From positions 1 to 64,000 of the forward strand of contig DUPV01000042.1 of assembly GCA_012838135.1 (NCBI GenBank): a DNA stretch of 64,000 nt, written 5' to 3'. The notes beneath the pieces were generated by a model, which worked only from the letters and a program-made list of their open reading frames with translations, made no database searches and was not told where the DNA came from. Each line of letters starts with the position of its first letter. Position 1 is the first letter of the stretch. A program made the position numbers and the translations under genes. Shown here piece after piece: positions 27,339 through 36,636 of the stretch. Origin of the DNA: Clostridiaceae bacterium (GTDB lineage Bacteria; Bacillota; Clostridia; Saccharofermentanales; DTU023).

Positions 27339-28281
27339 TTAAATATTTTCTCCTTCGCAGCCAATTGGCAAGTAAGCCTTTAGGTGAAATAAACATTGAA
27401 ATGAAAGCTAAGCCGGACATCACCACAATTATACAAGGTCCGGTTGACATTCCGGCATAAACACTTGAAATATAGGTACCGATAAAAGCCGAAACACTGC
27501 CGACAATGGCGGCAATAATTAAGACATGACTGAAACGATTGCTCCATTGTAAAGCCGTGATTCCCGGCACAATTAAAAATGAAGAAATCAAAATCGCACC
27601 AACTAATTTCAGCCCTGTAGCAATCACGCTCATTGTAATTAACACCAGCAAAACATACATCAGCGTTGAACTCAGACCGATCGATTTAGCATAAACTTCA
27701 TCAAAAATAAATATTTTAAATTCTTTATAAAATAGAAAAAGAATTAGTAATGACGGTATTGCAACTATCAGGATCAAATGAACATCAATTGTTCTGATAA
27801 AAGCAGCTTGGCCAAAGATATAGTTGCTCAAACCGCCCTGCGGCACTTTGCCATAAACAGGATGCCCTTGAATAAAACTTTTGAGAACCATACCCAGACC
27901 GAAAAATGCTGACAGAATTACAGCTAAAACTGCATCAAGATTTAATTTGGAATTTTTATCAATGAACTGAATAATAATAAAAGCCACAGTACCCGAAATG
28001 ATTGCTCCGATCATTAAAGAAACCGAATCCAAGCTCATACATATCATAAAAGCTATAATAATTCCCGGATAAGATGAATGGCCAATTGCATCTCCGATCA
28101 AAGATTGTCCCTTCAAAACCGTTATTGTACCAACCATTCCCGCAACCGTAGCTAAAATCATCGTACCCAAACAAACTACAACAAATGTATAACTACTTAA
28201 GATTTCAAAATCTAAACCGATTGCATTGAGCAGATTGGCAAAATTTAAACTGATTATTTTTTCAAAAACAATACTAGACAT
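27310..28281 (-). CDS. Metal ABC transporter permease (TroC/MntC type)
   Basis: 323-aa ABC-3 family permease for Mn, Fe or Zn. Characteristic stretches are VLKGQSLIGDAIGHSSYPGIIIAF, GLGMVLKSFIQGHP and VATGLKLVGAILISSFLIVPGITALQ, with about eight or nine hydrophobic segments. Its ATG overlaps the ATPase stop by 8 nt (ATGTCTAG), and it is followed by a second permease, so the importer is probably a heterodimer. Confidence 0.93.
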   Translation of the reverse strand: MSSIVFEKIISLNFANLLNAIGLDFEILSSYTFVVVCLGTMILATVAGMVGTITVLKGQSLIGDAIGHSSYPGIIIAFMICMSLDSVSLMIGAIISGTVAFIIIQFIDKNSKLNLDAVLAVILSAFFGLGMVLKSFIQGHPVYGKVPQGGLSNYIFGQAAFIRTIDVHLILIVAIPSLLILFLFYKEFKIFIFDEVYAKSIGLSSTLMYVLLVLITMSVIATGLKLVGAILISSFLIVPGITALQWSNRFSHVLIIAAIVGSVSAFIGTYISSVYAGMSTGPCIIVVMSGLAFISMFISPKGLLANWLRRRKYLNDLSKSIFD

Positions 28282-29008
28282 TTATTTTAAAACCTCCGCC
28301 CATATCAGCAGCATCAAGATTTGCCTGGGTTAATGTTTTGGACATTTTGCCCTGAGCAATTATCCTTTTATTGAGAATTACCAAATAATCAAAATAATCA
28401 GCTAAAGTATTCAAATCATGATGGATGACAATTGAAGTTTTGCCTTGCTTTTGTGAGTCTTTCAAAAAGTCGATAATAACTTTTTCCGTATTTTTATCAA
28501 CACCGGCAAGTGGTTCATCCATGAAATAAATTTCTGCGTTTTGCGCAATTGCCCTGGCAATAAAAACCCTTTGTTTCTGACCGCCTGACAATTGCGAAAT
28601 CTGACGTTTGGCATAATCCTGCATCCCCATTTTATACAATGCATTTTTGGCAATTTCGATATCCTTTTTTCCGGGTCTTTTGATCCAGCCAAGATGGACA
28701 TAACGTCCCATCAAAACTACATCCAGAGCTGTTGTCGGAAAATCCCAATTTACACTGTTTGACTGGGGAATATATGCAATTTTTTTATGGACTTGTTTAA
28801 CACTTTTGCCCATGATTTCAACAGTTCCGGACAAAGTTTTTTGCAGGCCGAGAATACCTTTTAATAAAGTTGACTTGCCTGCTCCATTCGGACCGATAAT
28901 TGCAGTCCTGGTGTTCTCGATAATATTGACATCGTTGTCCCACAATACCGGTTTGTCGTGATAAGCCATCGTCAAATCTTCAACTTTGACAATTATATTC
29001 TCTGACAT
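28274..29008 (-). CDS. Metal ABC transporter ATP-binding protein (TroB/MntB type)
   Basis: 244-aa ATPase of the metal importer. Walker A GPNGAGKSTLLKGILG at about residue 40, Q-loop YIPQSNSVNWDFPTT (typical of manganese/zinc importers), signature LSGGQKQRVFIARAIAQ, Walker B IYFMDEPLAGVD and H-loop IVIHHDLNTLADYFD are in order. The start at 29008 (MSENIIVKVED) follows GAGGGAAAC. Overlaps the permease start downstream. Confidence 0.94.
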   Translation of the reverse strand: MSENIIVKVEDLTMAYHDKPVLWDNDVNIIENTRTAIIGPNGAGKSTLLKGILGLQKTLSGTVEIMGKSVKQVHKKIAYIPQSNSVNWDFPTTALDVVLMGRYVHLGWIKRPGKKDIEIAKNALYKMGMQDYAKRQISQLSGGQKQRVFIARAIAQNAEIYFMDEPLAGVDKNTEKVIIDFLKDSQKQGKTSIVIHHDLNTLADYFDYLVILNKRIIAQGKMSKTLTQANLDAADMGGGFKINV

Positions 29009-29145
29009 GTTTCCCTCTTTTTCTTGCAAATCTTATTTTCGATTTTTATTTATCTTTTTAATAAATGTCTTTTAGTGTATTTCTTTTTATTCTCTAAACG
29101 GGATTTTCCGATTTTAACAGTCTAATTGAAACTGTCATTGACGTA

Positions 29146-30228
29146 TTACTTTAAATTCTCCACAATTAAATCCACATTATGGGTGAACATCTCGATAAAA
29201 TTATCTCCCGGTTGACCTTCCGGAGCCAAAGAGTCGGAAAACAATTCCTGACCTTCACCGCTGACAACCTTTACATCAAATCCTTGTGCTGCCGCTGCTT
29301 CTTTCAGCTTTTCCATACGAGCCGGATCGGTTGTTGTTTCAGCAAAAACGGCTTTTATTTCTTTCTCTACTATAAAATCCACGGTGTTTTGAATATCCTT
29401 GTTTGCAACCTCTGAATCGGTACTTACACCTTGAGGTGCCATAACCGGAATGTTGAAAGAACGTGAAAAGTAGTTGAATGCATCATGCGGTGTAATTAAA
29501 TAACGCGAATCTTCCGGGATCGAATCAAGTTTTTCTTTAGATTCTTCAAACATTACTACTAGCTGATCATTATATTCTTCTGCATTCTTTGCGATTGTAT
29601 CAGCTGCTTCCGGTAATAATTGACTTAAATAATCTGCAGCATTATTTACACCAAGTTTATATAATTCAAGATCGAACCAAAAGTGAGGATCAATAATTAA
29701 ATCGCCATCCTGATCCATTGCCCCAACTCGGTCTGCCGGGAAGTCCTTGGCTAAAGCGTGGCCATAATTTTCCAGAACATCTACCATTTTTCCTTCAAAA
29801 TGCAGTCCGTGATAAATGACCAAATCGGCATCTGTGATCTTTTGTAAATCTTGCGGTTTCGGTTCATATAAATGCGGATCGTCACCGGCAGGAATAATCA
29901 TATCTATATTTACAAAATCTTCCGCCAGAACTTTTACGATATCTGCAACAAAAGTTGTCGTTCCTGTAATAACAGGCTTATCACTGCCGGTATAAGCTTC
30001 AATTGTATTATCTGATTCTGTTTCAGCACCTTCTGTTTCTACATTTTCCGTTTCTGCATCTTCAGTGCCTGCATTCTTGTCTTTTGCTTCTTCTATTTCT
30101 ACCTCTTCAATCTCCGGATTTTTCGCCTCTGAATCTTCAGAAGTTGTTCCGTCTGAATTTGTTCCACATGAACTGACTAATAATACAAAAGCCATTAATA
30201 ATGACACCAATAAACTGATTTTTTTCAT
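29146..30228 (-). CDS. Metal ABC transporter substrate-binding lipoprotein (TroA/MntA type)
   Basis: 360-aa cluster A-I binding protein. The signal peptide ends in the lipobox LLVSSC; then comes a very acidic Glu/Thr-rich tether (about residues 25-80). Likely metal ligands are visible in order: His in DDPHLYEPKPQDL, His in DLVIYHGLHFEGKM or DPHFWFDL, the HDAFNYFSRSFNIP region and the carboxylates of FAETTTDPARMEKL. There is no His-rich loop as in ZnuA, so manganese or iron is more likely than zinc. The start at 30228 gives a clean signal peptide. First gene of the importer operon. Confidence 0.92.
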   Translation of the reverse strand: MKKISLLVSLLMAFVLLVSSCGTNSDGTTSEDSEAKNPEIEEVEIEEAKDKNAGTEDAETENVETEGAETESDNTIEAYTGSDKPVITGTTTFVADIVKVLAEDFVNIDMIIPAGDDPHLYEPKPQDLQKITDADLVIYHGLHFEGKMVDVLENYGHALAKDFPADRVGAMDQDGDLIIDPHFWFDLELYKLGVNNAADYLSQLLPEAADTIAKNAEEYNDQLVVMFEESKEKLDSIPEDSRYLITPHDAFNYFSRSFNIPVMAPQGVSTDSEVANKDIQNTVDFIVEKEIKAVFAETTTDPARMEKLKEAAAAQGFDVKVVSGEGQELFSDSLAPEGQPGDNFIEMFTHNVDLIVENLK

Positions 30229-30402
30229 TCCTTTTTCTCCATTCTTCACTTGTAAAATCAAGCATTTGTTAGTTTATTAATTTCTCTCTTAATTCATTTA
30301 ACAGCTTTTTACTTAATTCCAAATTTTCACAAAAATTATATACAACATATAAACTCACAAAAATGGTCTTAATTAAAAACTACTTTTGCTAACTTCAAAC
30401 CA

Positions 30403-30456
30403 GTTAGGTTCGCCTTACACTATTGTTATTTAACACCGGTTAGGTGTGACTAACAA
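30403..30456 (-). promoter_or_regulatory. Promoter of the metal importer with two DtxR-type palindromes
   Basis: On the minus strand TTGTTA (30451-30456) and TTAAAT (30428-30433) are 17 nt apart. The palindrome GTTAGGTGTGACTAAC (30439-30454) covers the -35 and spacer. A second, similar site GTTAGGTTCGCCTTAC (30403-30418) lies in the early transcribed region. Both resemble the TTAGGTTAGnCTAACCTAA-type sites of DtxR proteins, and a DtxR-family gene lies 4.5 kb away. The rest of the 370-bp gap up to 30598 is AT-rich with no gene seen. Confidence 0.6.
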
Positions 30457-30598
30457 GTTTGTGAATTAATTTCATACAAACCGCTATATTTTATTGAAAT
30501 TTTCCGGATATTTTTTAGGTAATTAGTAAAAACAGTTATTAGATATAACTTGAAACTATAAGCGATAACAAAATAGGATGGGTTTTCTGAACTATAAT

Positions 30599-31132
30599 TT
30601 AGAAAATAGTTGTTTTGATATAATTTTCAAACTCAATTTTGTCATAGGTATGGATATTATTAAAATATAATTTAGGATATTCTTCTAAACCGAAACGTAT
30701 TTCCTCTCTATTAGCTTTTGCATTTAAGTGATCCGTTATTAGCTTTAAATTTACAGATTTTGGATTTTTCTCGGAATTATATACAAGAACAAAATCTAAT
30801 TTTTTTCTCGTATGCGAAATGTTCTTATCAATAATATCGCAAAAAATTAACAGAGAATCTTTTATTTTTTCTTTAACCTCACGTTTTTGATTGTGCATAT
30901 CGCCATTTTTAAATTCTATAAAAATTGAATTCTCTCCATGAAACAATAACGCATCAACAGATTTTGAGTTATCTTCAGATAGATATAGACTATTAACATA
31001 CATTCTTTTCACCATATCAAAATTAACGGCTTCAATCTCTAATTCACACATGAATTCATGATTAGTAGTATCTTCCGATATTTTCTTTAGTGACTGTATG
31101 TTATCCTTAAAAATTTTATATTGATCAATCAT
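30599..31132 (-). CDS. Small PD-(D/E)XK-like protein paired with an AAA ATPase
   Basis: 177-aa protein not recognised by name. The stretch VDALLFHGENSIFIEFKNG has an Asp (D60) followed 13 and 15 residues later by E73 and K75, the D...ExK spacing of PD-(D/E)XK nucleases, with basic residues and a helix (REVKEKIKDSLLI) after it and a hydrophobic strand LDFVLVYNS further on. No membrane segment or signal. The ATG overlaps the ATPase stop by 8 nt (ATGATTGA), so it is translationally coupled. I infer the effector half of a two-gene module, plausibly defence, but nuclease activity is unproven. Confidence 0.6.
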   Translation of the reverse strand: MIDQYKIFKDNIQSLKKISEDTTNHEFMCELEIEAVNFDMVKRMYVNSLYLSEDNSKSVDALLFHGENSIFIEFKNGDMHNQKREVKEKIKDSLLIFCDIIDKNISHTRKKLDFVLVYNSEKNPKSVNLKLITDHLNAKANREEIRFGLEEYPKLYFNNIHTYDKIEFENYIKTTIF

Positions 31133-32414
31133 CCTGGTACCTGAAATTCTCTAAATCTTGAAAAGGCCTTGCCAACTTTTTGTAAATTAGATCAATATTA
31201 TCAGTAACTTCTTCTATTGTTGCATAATTCTCTGTATCGTTAGATGCTAAATAATAATTACATTTCTCGGTTATCCCGTGTATTTCAGAAAAAACTTCAA
31301 CAGCATTCAAAAAATAAGGGCTATGAGTAGTTATTAAAATATGTAAGCCAAATTCTTTTTGAATTAAAACAATCAGCTCTGCTAATTTCACTTGCCAATC
31401 AGGATGCAAATGAATCTCCGGCTCATCCATAATAATTGTTCCGTTTTCTTCTATAGTGCCATTTAGCAATAATGTTTTTAATATCACAAAAGCTTTTAAA
31501 CCCATTGATAAATTTCTAACATCAATAAACTGATCGGAATCCCCCTTTGAATACCCTGTCATTCCACGACTCCGAACAATTTGTCCTGGACAAACGGAAT
31601 TTAGCTTCATTATTATTTCATCTAGTTTTTTCTCTGCAACAACTTCATCTATAAAGCCGTGTTTAAAATCGTTAATTGCTAACTTTATCCTAAGATCATC
31701 ACGATGATTATAAAGTGTTCTACCATGGAAAAAGGGTCTGTTGATCTCATCTAATACGTAAGGGTCATCAATGTAAACTACATCTGTATATAAATTAATG
31801 ATCTTAGAGATACTATTTACCTTATTATCTGTAATAACACTCTTGTATTCTTTTTGATCTATTTCCAATAATATTGTTCCAGACTTTGAAGTAAAGATAT
31901 TATTGACTTGCTCGTTAAATTCCGCTTGTAATACTTTAGAAAAAATTGCTCTTGATAATTCCAGTGGAGTTATATCCATGATGGAAATAATCCTGTTATA
32001 AACATCGACATAATCAATGTCAGTGAAAGCATCTTGCTCTTCTTCGAAACTACCATCAGAATCAACAGCAATTATATCTTTTAATTTCACATCATTAAAT
32101 TTCTCTAATCCATTTATATCGATAAAATTCATAATTTCTTCAACAATGTTTTCAAAAATTAATCGAGTTTGATATCTGGAATAATTTAGATCATCGAAAG
32201 TTTCGCGAATTGCTTTAAAAATTATTCTTTGAATACTTTCCTTTCGCTCCTTTTTTGTCTTTTGTTGAAAATCATGAAAACTTCTAAAAAATGCATATAA
32301 AGCCTTACTAACAGTACTTTTACCGGTGTCATTTTCACCGGCAATGATTGTTACTCCGTTAATCTTAATATCTGTATTTTTTATTTTTCCGATATTTTCT
32401 AAATAGAGTCTCAT
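31125..32414 (-). CDS. AAA family ATPase (ABC/SMC-like, AAA15/AAA21 type)
   Basis: 429-aa soluble ATPase of the RecF/OLD-like class. Walker A GENDTGKST is at residues 26-34; about 200 residues of helical sequence follow; then NLSMGLKAFVILKTLL resembles an ABC signature, Walker B IIMDEPEIHLHPDWQ and the switch strand ILITTHSPYFLNAVE. There is no Toprim domain, unlike OLD nucleases. The ATG at 32414 follows AGGGAG by 7 nt. It overlaps a PD-(D/E)XK-like gene, and similar ATPase-plus-effector pairs (for example PARIS, Septu) are phage-defence systems; this pair matches none of them that I can recognise. Confidence 0.8.
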   Translation of the reverse strand: MRLYLENIGKIKNTDIKINGVTIIAGENDTGKSTVSKALYAFFRSFHDFQQKTKKERKESIQRIIFKAIRETFDDLNYSRYQTRLIFENIVEEIMNFIDINGLEKFNDVKLKDIIAVDSDGSFEEEQDAFTDIDYVDVYNRIISIMDITPLELSRAIFSKVLQAEFNEQVNNIFTSKSGTILLEIDQKEYKSVITDNKVNSISKIINLYTDVVYIDDPYVLDEINRPFFHGRTLYNHRDDLRIKLAINDFKHGFIDEVVAEKKLDEIIMKLNSVCPGQIVRSRGMTGYSKGDSDQFIDVRNLSMGLKAFVILKTLLLNGTIEENGTIIMDEPEIHLHPDWQVKLAELIVLIQKEFGLHILITTHSPYFLNAVEVFSEIHGITEKCNYYLASNDTENYATIEEVTDNIDLIYKKLARPFQDLENFRYQDD

Positions 32415-32655
32415 ATCCAAACTCCCTGCACAATCCGTATTCCATTTAAAATTAGTATATTAATATTAACATAAACTACTTTGAAACTTGATTTCATTTC
32501 TCATGTTTTCTGAAATAATTATGGTAAATACGAATAAAATTTGGAAAATACAAATTTATAAATCAAATCTATCAATTATTCATTATTTGAGTTATTTAAC
32601 AACAAAACTAATAATGCGTTATAATCTATCTATATGATTTAATCGGGAGAGTGCC

Positions 32656-34752
32656 ATGAATAATACAATTGTCAATTCAAAAAAATTGGGCTATTTCCGA
32701 GTTGCAGGTGCCACTCCGGAAATAAAAGTTGCCGATGTTGATTTTAATTTGAAAGAACATTTGCAATTAATAAGATTGGCTGAACAGGAGCAAATCGATC
32801 TTCTGGTTTTCCCTGATTTTTCTTTAACTGGTGTTACTTGCCAAGATTTGTTCAAACAAGATATTCTACTGGAAAAAACCAAATCAGCTTTAGAAAAAAT
32901 CAAAGTCGCTTTGGCTGAATCCAACGGATTCAATTTAAATATCATTATGACCATTCCGGAAAAAATTAACGGTAAGCTGGTTAAGGTTTTATATTTTTTG
33001 AATCACAATACGACAATCAGAATTCTGGTGCCCGTTGAGAAATCCGCCAGTTTAAGGAAATTTTTTGCTTCGCAAGACGAATTGATCACTGAACCGACCG
33101 GCGAATATTTTCTGATGAAATCTGAGAGTGTGCTTTTTTTGAAAAACAAGATCTCTGACATAAATTTCAGTTTAGGGATTTATCAAAGCATTGCAGATTT
33201 ATACAAAAACCATGCAAATAAGATTTTAACGCCAAATATAAATGTTGTCATGTCGTCTTCTCATGAATTGATTGAAAATCAAACCGAAACCGAAAAATAT
33301 CTCAGTTCTTTTGCCCAACTATCGCAAACGGGATTGATTTATTTAAGCCCCGGTTATGGTGAATCAACAACTGATCATATTTATTCCGGCCGCGGCTATA
33401 TTTTTGAACAAGACCGTTTATTAGCAGCAACGACTCTTTATGAACCGGATTTAATGATCGGCGATCTTGATTTACAAATTGTAGTAAATTCAACTTCTTC
33501 AACTAGTCAAAGTTTCAATTATTGTGATAAAACTTCGAGCAATTTAACTTATGGAAAATCTCCAACCTGTTTAACCGGCAAGCCGATTATTTGTCTGGAG
33601 CTAAATGCAGTAAGCAAGCCGCTTAGACCATTAAAATCAAATCAAAATTTCAAATCCAGAAAAAATTCTTTGAATTCCGAATCAGCTGTCGGGCGGGAAA
33701 AGAATCGCGAACTCTATCGTAAGTTCTCGGAAAATCCGTTTTTACCTGAAGACAGTAAACAGCATAAATCATATTTTGATTCGGTTTTGAACATGGCAGC
33801 TCAAGGTCTGCGCAAAAGACTTGAACATCTTAATAATCCGCAGATTATCTTGGGTTTGTCCGGTGGACTGGATAGCACACTGGCATTATTAATTGCAGTC
33901 CGTACCCAAAAAATTCTCAAAAAAAGCAATCAATATATTCTCTGTGTCAGTATGCCGGGATTCGGTACAACTGACAGAACTTATAACAATACAAAAAATT
34001 TGGCAGATGCCTGTAATACAAATTATTTGGAAATTCCGATTACCGCTGCCGTAAAACAACATTTCAAAGACATCAATCATGATCCGAATCTGCATGATGT
34101 TACTTATGAAAATGCTCAAGCCCGGGAGAGAACCCAAATTTTGATGGATTTAGCGAATCAAAGAGGCGGCATCGTGCTGGGAACCGGTGATCTGTCGGAA
34201 TCCGCCCTGGGTTTTGTCACCTATGCCGGTGACCATATATCAATGTACCATATCAATGGCGGAATCCCGAAAACCTTAATCCGCCACTTAATAGAATTCG
34301 AAGCGAAGAAATTTATGGCAGAGAATCTAAATTCAAAACAAGAAAAACAAAGTGAAAATCTCGCAAAAATTTTATTTGATATTTTGGCAACTCCGATCAG
34401 TCCTGAACTTTTACCGCCTGAGCAAGGTCAGATAGCTCAACAAACCGAGCATCTGATCGGACCTTATGAATTGCATGATTTATTCCTTTATTATTTCATG
34501 CGCTATCAATTTACTCCGCGCAAAATTCTTTTTATTGCCGAGCAAACTTTTGGTAACAAGTATGACCGAATAACTATTATCAAATGGCTTAAGCTTTTTT
34601 ATAAACGTTTGTTTGCAAATCAATTCAAACGTTCTGCCGCACCGGACGGACCGATTATCAGTCAAATCGCTCTATCCCCCAGACAAGGCTTTATTATGCC
34701 GAGCGATGCAGTTGCCAAATTATGGATCGAAGATTTGGAAAAAATAGAATAA
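32656..34752 (+). CDS. nadE: NAD+ synthetase, two-domain, glutaminase domain degenerate
   Basis: 698-aa protein with an N-terminal nitrilase-like domain and a C-terminal NAD synthetase domain, the layout of glutamine-dependent NadE. The synthetase has the PP-loop ILGLSGGLDSTLALL, GTGDLSESALGFVTYAGDHISMYHINGGIPKTLIRHL and a normal C-terminus. In the nitrilase domain the Glu-Lys-Cys triad seems lost: FPEL is FPDF (residues 52-55), the usual VPK is LVPVEKS, and the GVEICED cysteine region reads GIYQSIAD with no Cys. The GESTTD motif remains. The frame is intact, so ammonia is probably the nitrogen donor. GGGAGAG precedes the ATG. Confidence 0.92.
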   Translation: MNNTIVNSKKLGYFRVAGATPEIKVADVDFNLKEHLQLIRLAEQEQIDLLVFPDFSLTGVTCQDLFKQDILLEKTKSALEKIKVALAESNGFNLNIIMTIPEKINGKLVKVLYFLNHNTTIRILVPVEKSASLRKFFASQDELITEPTGEYFLMKSESVLFLKNKISDINFSLGIYQSIADLYKNHANKILTPNINVVMSSSHELIENQTETEKYLSSFAQLSQTGLIYLSPGYGESTTDHIYSGRGYIFEQDRLLAATTLYEPDLMIGDLDLQIVVNSTSSTSQSFNYCDKTSSNLTYGKSPTCLTGKPIICLELNAVSKPLRPLKSNQNFKSRKNSLNSESAVGREKNRELYRKFSENPFLPEDSKQHKSYFDSVLNMAAQGLRKRLEHLNNPQIILGLSGGLDSTLALLIAVRTQKILKKSNQYILCVSMPGFGTTDRTYNNTKNLADACNTNYLEIPITAAVKQHFKDINHDPNLHDVTYENAQARERTQILMDLANQRGGIVLGTGDLSESALGFVTYAGDHISMYHINGGIPKTLIRHLIEFEAKKFMAENLNSKQEKQSENLAKILFDILATPISPELLPPEQGQIAQQTEHLIGPYELHDLFLYYFMRYQFTPRKILFIAEQTFGNKYDRITIIKWLKLFYKRLFANQFKRSAAPDGPIISQIALSPRQGFIMPSDAVAKLWIEDLEKIE

Positions 34753-34864
34753 TTTTAATATTTCGAATTAAGCAGTCCTTAGCAAGCTTTTAAAAATTAA
34801 ACCTTTGAAAACAACAATAAAAAACAACTAATCGCAACCATAAGTTTAGAAAAACAAAATTAAT

Positions 34865-35791
34865 ATGCCTGAATTACCTGAAGTAGAAACAATACGCAGA
34901 ACTCTCATCGATAAGATTCAAAATCAAATCATTGAAGAGATCATTTGCTATCACCCGGATGTACTAGTCAATCCCGATGACATCGCTTTGAAGAATTGGT
35001 TAATCAAAGATATTAGACGACGCGGAAAATATCTGTTATTTGATTTGGAAAAAGTAAAATCCGATACTTACGGCAATAATAATTCTGAAAATAGTCCTAA
35101 TAATAATACCAATATCTCAGACAATTACTATTCTGAAAGAATTCCGAATCATATCACCAAAAGTTCTTGCGTAATGATGATTCATTTAAGAATGACCGGA
35201 AAACTGTTATTGGAAGAAAACATTGTCGAACCGGCAAAACACACCCATGTGCGTTTTATTTTAAGCAATGGCGGAAGCCTTGATTTCAATGATACCAGAC
35301 GCTTTGGCAGAGTTACCTTATTTATTCCGGGTCACGAATTTAACGACCACGGTTTTGCAACGCTCGGGCCAGAGCCTTTAGGTGATGAATTCACCGCCGA
35401 TTATTTAATTAAAACTTGTATAAGATACGGTAAAAGTACGATCAAGGGTGTTTTGTTAAATCAAAAAGCGATTGCCGGTATAGGAAATATTTATGCCGAT
35501 GAGAGTTTATTTCGTGCAGGAATTATGCCTGAGCGTAAAGCCGGCGAAATTTCACCAACTAAAATTATACTCTTACATCAAAAAATCCGCGAAGTGATTG
35601 CCGAAGCAATCGGACATCGCGGAACTTCATTTCGTGATTATGTTGACGGATTAGGCAATAAAGGTTTTTTCCAATTGCAACTTGCCGTTTATCAAAAAGA
35701 CGGTAAACCTTGTCTTAATTGCGGTACTCCAATCGAAAAAATCAAAGTTTCAGGTCGCAGCACTCATTTTTGCCCTCACTGCCAAAAATAA
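34865..35791 (+). CDS. mutM: Formamidopyrimidine-DNA glycosylase
   Basis: 308-aa Fpg/MutM that removes oxidised purines such as 8-oxoguanine and nicks DNA. The catalytic N-terminus PELPEVETIRRTL (Pro2, Glu3) is intact; a lysine-bearing beta strand is in RMTGKLLLEE; the helix-two-turn-helix includes IAGIGNIYADESLF; the zinc finger CLNCGTPIEK...THFCPHCQK is complete. An Asn-rich insertion (about residues 68-98) makes it longer than the usual 270-290 aa. No clear ribosome site; 112 nt after nadE, so possibly co-transcribed. Confidence 0.95.
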   Translation: MPELPEVETIRRTLIDKIQNQIIEEIICYHPDVLVNPDDIALKNWLIKDIRRRGKYLLFDLEKVKSDTYGNNNSENSPNNNTNISDNYYSERIPNHITKSSCVMMIHLRMTGKLLLEENIVEPAKHTHVRFILSNGGSLDFNDTRRFGRVTLFIPGHEFNDHGFATLGPEPLGDEFTADYLIKTCIRYGKSTIKGVLLNQKAIAGIGNIYADESLFRAGIMPERKAGEISPTKIILLHQKIREVIAEAIGHRGTSFRDYVDGLGNKGFFQLQLAVYQKDGKPCLNCGTPIEKIKVSGRSTHFCPHCQK

Positions 35792-35915
35792 TTACTTCTG
35801 AATTCCGAGAATTCACTGTTTTCTTGATCATTAGCTGTTCTTTCCGGTAATTAGTTATCTATTTCGATATAGAAATGAATTCAGCGAAAGGTCTATTGCG
35901 AATTCCGGTTGGTTA

Positions 35916-36293
35916 TTAATCCCGATAAGGTGCAATTTCGACCCAATATCCATCAGGATCTTCAATGAAATATATTCCCATACTTTCGTTTTCAAAAACT
36001 ACTACACCTTGTTCTCTGTGAAAGGCTAAAGCTTTTTCATAGTCATGAGTTCTAAAGCAGAGATGAATTTCATTGTCTTCTAAGTCATATGGTTCTTTAC
36101 GATCACGTAACCAGGTTATTTCCAACTCAAAATAATCATTCGCATCGGTATAATAAACTATGATATAACTTCCGTCTTTTGCTTCTTTTCTTCGGACTTC
36201 TTTTAAACCCAAATTCTCACGATAGAATTTATCTGATTTTTCCAAATCCATCGTATTAATATTCATATGTACCATTTTGAAATCTAAATCCAT
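35916..36293 (-). CDS. VOC-superfamily protein (glyoxalase I-like)
   Basis: 125-aa vicinal-oxygen-chelate protein. The two beta-alpha-beta-beta-beta modules are visible: KMVHMNINTMDLEKSDKFYRENLGL and NEIHLCFRTHDYEKALAFHREQG, ending in FIEDPDGYWVEIAPY. Potential metal ligands are His9, Glu in YFELE, His in IHLCF and Glu in YWVEI, the glyoxalase I pattern, so lactoylglutathione lyase-like activity is plausible, though glutathione use is doubtful in this organism type. GGGGAGGTC precedes the ATG. Confidence 0.85.
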   Translation of the reverse strand: MDLDFKMVHMNINTMDLEKSDKFYRENLGLKEVRRKEAKDGSYIIVYYTDANDYFELEITWLRDRKEPYDLEDNEIHLCFRTHDYEKALAFHREQGVVVFENESMGIYFIEDPDGYWVEIAPYRD

Positions 36294-36636
36294 AAATTGA
36301 CCTCCCCGTTTTGATTAGTTTGTTATCCGATTCATTATTTAATTACAATTAATTATCTAATTATCTGAATTATCGCCTGTTATTATAATTAAATAATAAC
36401 AAACGCTTTTGAAAAATATTTATCCCTGAATATACTCATGAATGCTCCGAAAACATATACATTGATTAATATACATAATATTATAACAAAATCTTAGTCT
36501 GTTTTCAGTAACCGAAATCAGATGATAAATTTGCATTCTTTTTGATAATTATTAATGTTTAAATAACTTCTAATTCATATGTTAGAATATAGTTTAAAAT
36601 AAACTAAAAAACTCTGAAAATCAGAAAGATTGCTAC
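36294..36636. other. 343-bp divergent promoter region
   Basis: Gap between the VOC gene and cardiolipin synthase. AT-rich with possible promoter pieces for both directions (for example TTAGAATATAG near 36582). No ORF with a ribosome site or RNA gene seen. Confidence 0.4.

Noticed and set aside
36395-36415. CcpA cre site (AACAAACGCTTTTGAAA) upstream of cls
   Set aside because: Too many mismatches to the TGWAANCGNTNWCA consensus, and no carbon gene follows.
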